A stretch of 64,000 nucleotides of DNA, from contig NMRA01000053.1 of assembly GCA_002633005.1 (NCBI GenBank), forward strand, positions 444,131 through 508,130. The letters are read 5' to 3'. Shown piece by piece: positions 13,101 through 25,100 of this stretch. Positions within the stretch are counted from its first letter, which is position 1. Each line of letters opens with the position of its first letter. The notes beneath the pieces are model-generated. The model did not search any database. It saw nothing but the letters and a program-made list of their open reading frames with translations, and was not told the DNA's origin. Source of the DNA: Phoronis australis. Lineage: Eukaryota; Phoronida; Phoronidae. Made by a program: the position numbers and the translations under genes.

Positions 13101-16100
13101 TCCAAAGTGGCCAAGTTCTAACATTGGCATACTTGACACATAAATGAACAACAGGTCTTTTTACCATAGAGGAACAAGTTTCAACAACAAACTAAGAAAA
13201 CATGGAAAGGTTCACTGGTAACAAGTTACCATCAACTACCATAAACTTCTAGTTTAGCACCCTATGTGGTTAAATTAGCAACTTAAAAAACCAGGAGGTA
13301 GGTCCTACAATTCTAGCGAGACGGGCATTCAGAAAGACATTAGAACATTTATTAGTTTTAAGAAAGTCTCGATCGCATAAACTGGGTACGGGCGCTGAGC
13401 AGACCACGGACAAGAACGGTAGTGGGCATGTGACCTTCGTAGTCAACAAGATTTAGCAACAACTTCATCACAGGAAGCTAAAACCCTGATGACACCACCT
13501 ATAACCTCATGTAACCACAAGGGTCGCCTAGCACGGACCTGGACACAGATCTTACTCAGGAAATGATGTACACTTACAGTTCTACATTTTGATTTACAAT
13601 CAAACAAAATCAACAGCATCTTCATCACCAATTCTAACACCTAACAAGGAACTAGAGTTGCATTATAATCGGATTACATTATAAATCACATTAACACTTT
13701 AGAAAAAGATAAACGTTACATTCCTAAAATAAAAATGTTAACAAGATCACTCTATGCAACAGGTATCGTTACAGAAGCTATAAACCTAGTTAAAGCCACA
13801 TGCAACATCGTCTTTAAAAACCCTTGATTTGGTCTGTGTCCCTTTAACAAGGCAATTTCCTCATAATGCACTGTAAAACCATGGACAGCTTCAATCAACA
13901 GTATGATTCAGTTGTTAACTTAATTTATTCCAGTTCGAGGCCACAGTTCACCTAAATAGCGCTGCTAAAGCTGCGGACTATAAACCAACCTTCCATCAAA
14001 AATTACGAACTTTTGATTTAGACCACTTAACAGAAATAAAACCCAAGCATTGCGCAGACCTTGTTTCTTGCGAGAAAAGCTAGAAATTGCAAGATCTAAC
14101 AAAAATCATGGACTAAAAGGTGCGTATGCTCCAGAGCTTATTAGCCTGTCCTAGTAAGATGGCGGCCACTGAAGTGATTGGTCGACGAGGTCAGAATGTT
14201 GAATTATGGGATTGAATCCACCGTTTCCATTGCACAAATGAAGATTTTCTAGCATGGGTGCCAGCTAATGTCTTGCCGTCTACATAACTCAACCCAGGTC
14301 TCGATTTATTAGACATAATTTTTTGGCTTGGGAAGGATCAATAGATCATTAAAACCTTACAGCAGGCTAAAAAAGTGGACTTATCATGGCCGGTTATTTT
14401 ATACGACGATCATGATCTCAAGGAATAATCAATGGATTCTGACAAACGCAGACAGACGATGGTCCACAAGTACAAAGCAAATACCATGGAATTCCTTTGC
14501 AAGCCTACTACACCAACAGATACTTGGCTATGTGTTTCCGACCACAACGAGCAGCATTATCAAACCGTTGTCGAGCAGGAAATGAACTGCAAACTTAACA
14601 GTACATCCACGATACCAAGCCTCATGCCAGCCCATTGACATGCCAAGCTTCATTCAAGATGCCTGATAGACTCAGACACCATAATAAAAAAATAATTGCA
14701 GGTGGTCTGATACACGTTGTATCAGACGTGCGCAGGCCTCGCATGTGGGCCCATTGCACTGATCACCTGGAAATATTTTTATGCTTATTAATATGTGGTT
14801 AAAACCGAGCTGAGGAGCTGGAAACCTGGCTCAAGGGTTTAGCAGTGTGACATGGTGGGACTTGAACCCACGACCTCGAGTAAAGAAAGCGGGCACTTAT
14901 CAATCAGGCCACACTGCCTCCTCTCAGACACCATAGGTGCCAGTGTTATTTTGTGTTGTACTCTTTTGCCTGGCGAAAAGAGTGGCTGCTCTGGTACGCT
15001 ATTTCACAGCACAAATAATGGTGGGAACACTATCTGCGTGTGATTTGCTTGTATTTGAACGTTTTGATAGTGTCTACTGGTGGTCTAGTGTTAGGAGTGA
15101 ATAAGTGAGGCAACGCATCTGTAAGTCACATGCGCTGTCATCCGTGCACAATCTATATGTTTAGTTATTAATTTACAGTACATAATAATAGAAAAAATAA
15201 AAATATTTATGCTACATTATGAAGGTGAACTTCATTTACTTTGTGTTGATTTATCTAAGCTAAGCTTCAGCTTTTATCAGTGATAAGCAATTTCTCCATG
15301 TTGTTGAACCACACAAATTCAACTGACTTTCCACTTTCAATACATACTTTTACTCAAGCTAAAATCTAATGTTTTGAAGATATTTGGCTCAATACACTAG
15401 TTGATAGACCTACATAACCCTAAGGAACAGGCAGAGACAGGCCTGGGCCGAGACAGGCCTGGGCCGAGACATTCCTGGGCCGAGACAGGCCTGGGCCGAG
15501 ACATTCCTGGGCCGAGACAGGCCTGGGCCGAGAAAGGCCAGGGCCGAGACAGGCCTGGTCAGAGACCAGTTATATAGTAGTAAACTAAAGTAAGTGCTCT
15601 TAATCAAATGTTTTCCTTGAATGGAAGGTGGTTTATACCTATTTCAGCACACAAGTACTATGAAATATGTTAAGAGACAATTTCAGCTTCATAGCTAGTC
15701 CATTAGGTTATGGAAGTTCTGTAGATGTGTTTTAATATAAGACGTCTGGGAAAATGTCTTCGGACACATAGGGCATTTGTGACGAATGCCCAAGTGATTT
15801 GCTTTGATATGGCGCCGCACATCGGGTTTCCAGTTATAGGTCTTGCCGCAAATGTCACAAGCAAACCCTAGAACAAAAAATAATTATGAAATACGAGTGA
15901 GGACTAGTTTACTTAGTCAACGCATGTATCTTACAATGAAAGTTTTCGTCCATTCAACCCTGTTGTTTAGTCAAACTGGATAGACTGAATAGGTGGTGCC
16001 ATGAGTGATGTCATGAGAGTGAAGGTGAGAGCCCTCTGTAGTCATTATCCTTCTTTCAATGCAGCGTAGGTTGTACTCATCTTCTCCCTTCTGACCTCAC

Positions 16101-19100
16101 AACAGAGAAGACAAGTGCCCTCTGTAGTCATTTCCCCCTTGCTATGTAGCGCAGGATGGACTCATTGGCACTTCCAGAGGGTACTCATCTCCGTCCGATG
16201 TAACACCACCTACAGACTCCATCCAGTTTGTTAAAGACAACACTGAACAGAGCGGTCGAAAACATTGACTGCAAGGTATGGGGGTCTCAACTATAACGAA
16301 ATGAACCCTCACTCATATTTCACTGCCTACCATTATCGGTAAATTTCATCAACTTCAGAAAAAATAGTTGCTAAAGTTTATCTTTTTCCGTTTTCAAAAG
16401 CTTCCAATCGTGTTGTAAATGCCCAGTTTCTTAAAACAGAACTTAGAATTATATTTTAACAATAGGTTTAATACCACTTATTTGTAAAAAATGCATTGTC
16501 GAGATTTTACTTTTTAGTTAAAGTACAACTATTGCAAGCCCTTTTGTGTAACATATACCACAGTGTGTACATAAAAGGACAGGAGACAACTGGGATGTCT
16601 GAAACGTAAACAAACTAAAGAACTGAAGCTGCTAATAACAGAGATTAGACAGCACTCAGCTAGGGAAACAGCCTACTCTCTACGTGACTGACGGCCATAT
16701 TGCTTTCAGCTCAAAAATGGCACCACCTATATGACCTTAAATTTTCAAACAATATAATTAAACCTTTTCTTTTGCCTCAGCCTCTGTGGTATCCACGTTA
16801 AAGAAGTGTTGAAACCAAGTCAATTATCACGCACACGACCTTTTGAGTGTCCACGCCCTGGAGCATGAACTTATTTTATAATGCCCACCACGACAAGATG
16901 CACATGAACGAAACCCTTTACAAATGACAACAGAGAATGTGCTTCACTTAGAAGATTGAACACACTGTTTATTATCATGATGATCACATAGCAAATATTT
17001 AATGTTGAGAACCTGATTATTTAAATTTTTACAAGCAATTGAATTGAATGGAATCATTTAATTTACCAATACTTGAGCAGAGTGCATAACCTTGGAGGCT
17101 TGCTATTTTCTCATTTCAGATTAGTTTACACAACTTGCCCACTGTTGGACATTCAGTCATTCAGTCCAACAGATGCCGTATTTAATCAGACGCCAAATAT
17201 GAAGATAAAGTGTCAGAAAAGACTTCAATCACCACACACAATGAGTCATTCAATGAAAAATCAACATGATGGCGGTTCTGCATAAAATTTTTCAGTTTTC
17301 AAACCAGTTTTTAAAATTTTTACTAAGACTAAGCAACACATAGTTGCACTGTCATTATGGGCGCACACAAATCAAAAACAGAATTTTAATAATTATTTTC
17401 CCCCAAATGTTAGCCAAATGCACATGCATTTATAAGTCATCCGAATAATTGAAATGATCACGACTGACCTGTACAAACTGAAAATAAATTTACAAGATAT
17501 TTAGCAGTCCCTTACAATGATTTCATTATTAATAATGAATTCCGCCAATATTATAATATCATGTGTCTACACGGAAATTTTACAATTCAATAGACTAAAT
17601 TACACTTAAAATATCCTTTACTAAGGCTCCTTTGTGCAATTAGTTCAAATATGCCGTATTTACTGTCTCTAATGAACTCGCACAGTAATAATGATCTCAC
17701 TAATGTTAACAAGTGTACAAACACAAAATGACACATTCTGCAAAGCAAATGCAATTCTTCAGCAAATGTTTGCTCGAGGTTTTGTACAGTTTACCGTGAA
17801 GTAATTTGCTCCCGGTATGTTTCTGTGCACTATAGGACAGTCGTCGCGAGAAGAAAAAATTGTCCTCAAATCATGGCGTGACCACTCGAACGTTGTTCGT
17901 TATGCCATGGAACTTGAGTTCATGCACTCTCAGCTGTTGCTTCCACTTAAAAGTCTTGGAACAATACGGGCACGACTCCATTATTCCAAAATGCACAGCG
18001 CGTAGATGACGGTTTAGGGCGGATTTGCTCAAATAAGATTTGTCTCCACACAGGCCACAAAAGAACCCTAAAACAAAAAAATCACTTTAAATACTGGAGT
18101 TCCAAAAAATTCATGTGTGTCCACTACAGACCCCTGAGATACAACAGCAATTGGCCAATTGGAAATGACGAATTTTATTTCAATAAACAAACATAACCCT
18201 CTGCACTGAAACTGAAGAAGCTTCCCAAGTGTGACTGCGGATTAACATGTGTGGGTTGTCTGGTGAATGACTGTGTTGTCTGGTGAATGACAGGGTTGTC
18301 TGGTGAAAGACAGGGTTGTCTGGTGAAAGACAGGGTTGTCTGGTGAATGACTGGGTTGTCTGGTGAATGACACGGTTGTCTGGTGAATGACTGGGTTGTC
18401 TGGTGAATGACTGGAAGTTTGTGGCTATGACTGCCTTGTACCTATGAACTATAAAAATGTAAATAATTAAATGAAACAAGATTTATATTATTTCACTCAA
18501 GTACAATGCCAGCTTAACTAATTTGAACTGAAGATCCACTTTATCTTTCAAAACTGATTTACAGCTCCACTATCAACTAAAGGTAAGTTTCAAGCTGACA
18601 CTGAATATGTCAAATACTTGAATGATAACCAGCATCAACAGGTAAGTGAATAACACATCACCCCCTCCCCTCGGGGGCTATAATTGAATACACCTGGAAC
18701 AGGCTATATTAACATCAACTGTAACCACCCTTTAAGTTGTAGACTGGACATACATCAAGGATTTCTAAACTTTTGTTTCAGCTCCGCTAATAATTCATCT
18801 GGAGTCATCCCAACAACAGGTATGCTTTCTCACAAATGTTCATCCCACTGTTGTGATATATGTGCTTAAACTGTTTCTCAGAAATTTCTAGTTCATTTCG
18901 ATGACTCAAACAAATTTGTTCTTAGAAATCTGATGCTTAGTTTCCAGGTGGCGATGAACCTGATGCCTCCACTTGAATTTCTCGTCACAAAACGGGCACG
19001 ACTCCAAGATACATAAATGAATTGCCTTGATGTGGCGTCGTGCAGCCACGCTCGACTTGAACTGACTCTGGCAAATTCCGCACACGAACTGGCCTAAAAT

Positions 19101-22100
19101 GGAAACAACGCTAAGTCGGTTGTGGGTCGTCGAAACTGTTTCACATCTATTTTTACATATATGCAGAAAATAGCCGAATCAATAGAAATTAAAGTGAAAC
19201 TTTATAATGCGGCTCAAGTATCAATAGAATTCAGCGACCGAGTTAACTAAATAACCAGTATTTTATTTATGATTGTCCTCATTTCGTTTTCGTGAAAGAA
19301 ACTGCGTTTACTTCCATGCTATACGTGTGCTCTGGTCACCATGGTTTCTATTTCTAGGAATCTTTGCATAAAAAATTGAGAAACAGTGTACCATGAAACT
19401 AGGGAAAATGGACACTAAAAATACACCTTTAAAATTGTTGCAACACCGGTATTGATAAATAAGATTTTCAATTGAGCTGAAAGCACTTTATACCGAGCAT
19501 GAACTCAAAGCAATCAAGTCCAGGTAAGAAGAACAGTACGACACAAAAAACCATCGGCACTCACGGTAAACAGAAATGTTCAAAGGGAAAGACTAGATAC
19601 CATCTGAGAGCAGCCAATGGAAATTTACCACTAATCAAAATGGAAGACCAGATAAGATCTATGAAGATCACTTTCCCAACACTGACAGTGACACAGTTGC
19701 ACCAAGAGGCTCCAGAAAAAAACACTGCAGTCTCAGGAATGCTTCACAAACATTTTATTGACAGCTACACGGGGGATGGACAATTTCTTAAGAAGCACTT
19801 TCTTGAGCCAGAAACAGCCATGAGCTTCACTCTAATCATAGTATAACCACAGAAAACAAGAAATGATAACTTGTGTTATTGGCAAGGCTCAAGTTTGTAA
19901 GGATAATAAAAAACATTCAACACAATCCTTGTGTGAAACAGGGTGTCAAAAGTAATAACCATATCATCTATTAAGCGCTCAATACAACTAACAAGAGTTG
20001 CCCCCCCCCCCCTCCCCTACTGCAGTTGTGGAAGACTAACACGGTATACAGAAACAACAAAGAGAAACTGATGGACATAACTGCTCATTGATCTGATGGG
20101 AACTCATCATCAGCTTCTGACAGCACCTGTCCAACAGGCAGTCACCACATGGAAGTTTCTAATACGCTGTCTGATTTGATGGAAAATAATCATCACCCAA
20201 ACACAATCTACAGGGAATAACAAGAACATCCTCACAGGCCTTTCTAACTATTGGTCATCAGTGAAAGTTTCTGAGATGCTGTCCGATACGATCTCACCCT
20301 AAAATAGTAACAGTGCATATACCGAACAAAGAGCGTGTCCGACCTGTCTAACTGTTAGTCATCTGATGGAAGTTTCTGAGGTGCTTTCTGATCTGAGTCT
20401 GCCACTTGAATGTGGCCGAGCAGTGCGGACAGCTGTATCTGATTCCAAAGTGTTCGGCGCTGATGTGACGCCTCATGTTATACAAATTGTACTTGCGAGT
20501 GCCCTCGATACACTTCCCGCATAGACCACATATGAAGCCTACAAACAACAGAACACAACGCGTCAGCACCCGATGGCATACCTGAAACCTAGGAAAACTC
20601 TTAACGTAGACTACGATATGAATGTTTTCCTGAAAAAGCGACCGGTGCGAGAGCATCGTATGGTATTTTCAATACGCTGATATGTGCATGCCCGCGATAA
20701 GTATCATTGAGTAACTAGTTTATTTGGAAGATTTGTGAGGCAAAATGTAAAAAATAGTGTCAGCCTGAAACTACACACCAGCCAAGAACAGACCTACCAA
20801 ATTACATGAGGATGCTGAGTTTAGGAGATTCAGGTGAGTAGATGCCAGACAAGACATGCACACATAACCTATATATAGGCACATAAAAATGTCAACTTTT
20901 TAATTCACGTCACAGAACAAGTGAAACTTTCTGAAAAAGGAATTTCAAATACCCTTTTAGTTATCACATCAAATCACACAATTTCAATTGCTAAAAGTGG
21001 ATTCAGCAAATAAGGCCACCAGTTGAAATCAAAAATCATACTCAAACACTGAGGAGCCTCAACTAATCAGATCAAATATGCAAGGCATATTAACCAATAT
21101 TAACCATTCAAAGCTCATCTACAGAAAGTCGTAAATCAAAGGACTTCAAGACTAGCTATCAACCTTCAACATACACAATTTGGGACAGTCACAAATGTCT
21201 GTTAGAGCAAATCGATGGATATCTCTCACGTAAGTGGTGCATAATTGTAGAGACATCATCATTTCACCAGTTAGTGACCAGGAATGCAACAACGCTAAGT
21301 GTTTGCATTTAGTAGGCCTACTTCACCAAAAAAACCACCAATCCTAACCAGTGGTTGGCACACAAAGCTCACAGGACTGATTAGCAGAGATAGTGAGGAC
21401 ACAGTGCACTGATACCTGCTCTATATGCACGTCATCTATTGTTATTTGTACTTAATCATTGACAAATACACAGTTATTGCAAGTCACATGGTGTTTTTAC
21501 AGGTTAAGTTTACTGCAAATTCACACTTCATTCAAAATACTGATGTACAGGTTATAAGTGCTTGCAGAGTCATGTCACAGTCAGACTACAGGACAGACTA
21601 AGTTAACACACAAGGCATTAAAATTGGGGACTAAAAAATCAAGACTGGGCCTCGACTTTAATACCAAAGTTTTATTTGGATAGGTTGCTATACAGGCACT
21701 ACTACCTATCATCGTCACAAGGTAACACAGGAAAAACAGTCATATCAAGCCCATTTGGTAACGGCTATGCAGAAGTCACAGACCACAGATCTATTCTCTT
21801 CCGTACTTATGAACGTAGCTGATGAATCAATAATGAAAAAGTGACTATCAATGATTGCAAGACAACAAAGCCTCGTTGATACTCGAGTACGTGAGCAAGC
21901 ATAAGGAAACATCGGAAATCGAACATAGCACATCGTGTTGATTCGCGCACAGTCAAAGGAAACAGCACGAAATAAGGTCACCAACTGGGGACTGTGTGCT
22001 CCCGTGTATTCCAAGAACATAAAAGTAGACACACACTTCCAGTTGTTCGTTATGCTGAAATGCCAATGAACCTCAGGTCTACCATTTTGTGCATATAAGT

Positions 22101-25100
22101 TTGCTTAAAGCCACAAGCAGCGCCATCTATGATAATTGTTCTGCTTCAAGCTTTGTGGTGGAACCTTTTGTTTCTTTATACTGTGAGATAGCTTTCCTAC
22201 TAAAGAAGGACTGGAGTTCTTTGATCCCTTCATCCTGGAGATTCACCAGCACTAACTTTATTTATTCCACATTGAAGTTTGTGACTTCAGCTCTACATCA
22301 CTAGTGCTGCGTCAGACGCAACTCATTCTCTGATTTTGACCCAAAAAACAGGCATAGCTGAACGTTGACCGATTGCATTTGAAGATTACAGCCAATATCC
22401 CTAGATTTGAGAAATTCATAGTGGCTATCTTAATTTGCACAGAGCTAGATATCAAGAACACAGGGTAGAAACTACGCCAAATTAAAAGCCAAAAAAAGAG
22501 AACACTTCAAGCTACCGTTAATTTCCGATAAAAACTATGGAACAAATTTGTACAAATGATTAATTCTCTGAAAAAGACGAAGTTAACTGGCTGTACAATT
22601 ATGCACTGGTCAGTTGAATTAATAAATGATTTGCTTAAAAAAAGTTAACTGGCCGACTCATTCTCTGGCCTCATTTGCGATACACGAGTCCGCGCTTTTT
22701 GTAAACACACACAAAATTTTATCATAGGACCATACAAATAAGGTATCCAATCGGCAGCATTTAAGCAATGAAATTGGAGACTAGACGTTTGTTCATTTGT
22801 GTAAAATTTACATTTACACTTTAAATTAATTTTCATAAAAATGAATTACAACAGTTGCAGCACGAAACATCACTCACGGACTAAATCTAAGACAACACGT
22901 ACTGTTTAGCCAGGAATACGTTCCATCGGAAATTTACGGCAGTAATCATACACATTAGAGGAACACCAAACAAAAATGAACAGAAAGCTAATGTTAAGAA
23001 GTTATCAGCATCTACTCAGGCCTCCCCCTCCCCCCAAAGATTTGTAACAAAACAGAGGAAACACACTTCTAAAGCTATTTCTTAAATACAACATACACCC
23101 ATGATCAAAACTTGATGACCATTCCAGTTATCAAAGCTGTTTCATAAAATCGAAAACCCGGAGTGTGGGTGATTCAAAAACACAAATTCAATGCCTTGTA
23201 CACAATCATAACTGCCAATAGTGTGAAATTTACACCAGCAACACTGTCACTCAGTTTGAACCAGCAACACTGTCACTCAATTTGTCTGGTGTTCCTTATT
23301 CTGAAAGCTGAAAGCTGCCATAAGGTCCATCAAAGAACATTTCGTTTCAACTGGGGCCATATGCACTGTTCTGAAACTAATCAGTCTCAAATGTTCTTGG
23401 CTCAGATTAGAAGTGATTTAAACGCACAGGGGAAAGCCCACCACGTTCTTCATCGTCGCGCATGAAATGAACAGTCATGTCAAATCAAAATAGACTCAAG
23501 CAGGAGTCTTTGACAGAGTGGAGATTTATAGCAGCTTGCAATGGTCTACTTAGTTCAACACCCATAACACATGAAACAAGTAACCTCCTTCATGCCTGGA
23601 TAATGCCTCAAACTTAAAACTGACTTAACCGCTAAAGTTTTCCACAGAGTGGGATTGGGACCCATTTGGGCGAGGAGAAATTCAGATTACTTGGTAGACA
23701 TTCGGAGTACAATTTGTTTCAGTTTTCATTAATGTAATAGTTTCCCATTCTGTGAGTAGTGTGAATGAAAATTATTCAAAGTCATTCACGAGTCCATTTG
23801 CCGTGACAACCATCTTAAGACTAACTCGCCTGTAAAATTCTCTACAAGAATTGGAACACTTCACCTGCTCATGATATTCCTGCAATGTATTTGTTACTAA
23901 CAATTTAACAGCTGAAATCCATTACATCCACACTCCTGTAGGGCACTGAAATACCTTTAAAAATCTCAGGTCTACAACAGCATACAAGATTCAATTTTGA
24001 ATTCAGGTGACAGCACTCTGCCGAGATAATGACGTTTCTATATCAGGGTGTTCCAGCAAAATCAGTCAGTGTGGATAGGGGCAAGGCATGTTTTCACTTC
24101 ACACCATTTTTTAGCATTCCAACCAAACACCCATAATTTTTTATTACTTTGGAATGCAACCAGTTTTGTCAAATTATGTTTGGCCACTTAAAATACCAAT
24201 AGTCACTTGATCTCGACTTTACAAAATAATCCCACTTCCTTATTCATGAAACCACTATGTCATTGTCACTGGTGGCGCTTTGGACTAGACAGTTTCATTG
24301 TTTATCATCAACACTTTCATCATGGTCAACGTTAGCTCCGACAATGTTGCCGACATTGACACTGTTAGTTCATCGGTGTTCTCCGAGCGTAGTCACTGTT
24401 GACGCATCACCATCAGTGTCTTAGCCTTGCTGGCAGCATCGTGCGTGTCATTGTCAGTTTAAGTTGTTGTTGTTGTGGTCCTCAAGAATGTCCGAAGTAT
24501 AGTCATTGGTGTCATGGACATCCGTCGTTTTTGGAGTAGTTGCCATGTCATTCTTCCTTATTCAATTTCACCAAGTGTCGCACTACCCGCGTTTTAATTT
24601 TTCTGCTCTGAATACAACCACCAACCATTTAGGTATTTCAAGTGTATTCCCAAACTTCATACAGATTTTTCTGGCACAGCTCTCCAAAGGATTTGAGTCA
24701 ACTTCATATTCATTACGCCGCATCTTAAATGTCAATTGTCATATAGTGTTTGATTTTACTTTATTTCTGTTTCTGTTGACGAAGGATGTTATTATATCCC
24801 AAAATTTCAGTTGATCCATTCTTGTTGTTTTATTTACCTATATATAGTCAACTTCTAGTAATTTTGTAAACCCACTAGAGGACTACAAATAAGGCACTGT
24901 ATGAGGCAAATCCATGGTTCAAACTCAAATCTTAAAATTGAATCATTTGAATTCCATGTTGCCTAATAACTCAGGCACTGTTCACCATGCATCAGGGTGT
25001 TGAACGAACTAGACACCGAACATACAAATAAATGCTAGAATGGCTCACCTGTCTCTGTCTGAATCGTGTGTGTCTGTAGCAGGTCGTTTACTGAGTCTTT

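Larger units (their letters stand above)
12645..15694. other. Intron between finger exons F and E
   Basis: Holds the SINE (14690-14925), a perfect palindrome (14705) and the 16-bp minisatellite (15428). No coding motif elsewhere. Confidence 0.6.
20539..25048. other. Intron between the transmembrane exon and finger exon I
   Basis: Contains a possible finger-exon remnant at 22042 and the long inverted-repeat element 24044-24684. A direct repeat, CAGCAACACTGTCACTCA, occurs at about 23237 and 23262. No other gene evidence. Confidence 0.55.

Noticed and set aside
14850-14925. tRNA gene
   Set aside because: A and B boxes are present but a cloverleaf with anticodon stem cannot be completed; SINE is the better reading.
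14852-15043. 63-codon frame starting MVGLEPTT
   Set aside because: It is antisense translation of the tRNA-derived SINE B-box region, a known type of spurious frame.
18255-18414. CRISPR-like array
   Set aside because: Units are contiguous 20-mers without spacers, in a eukaryotic intron; it is a minisatellite.
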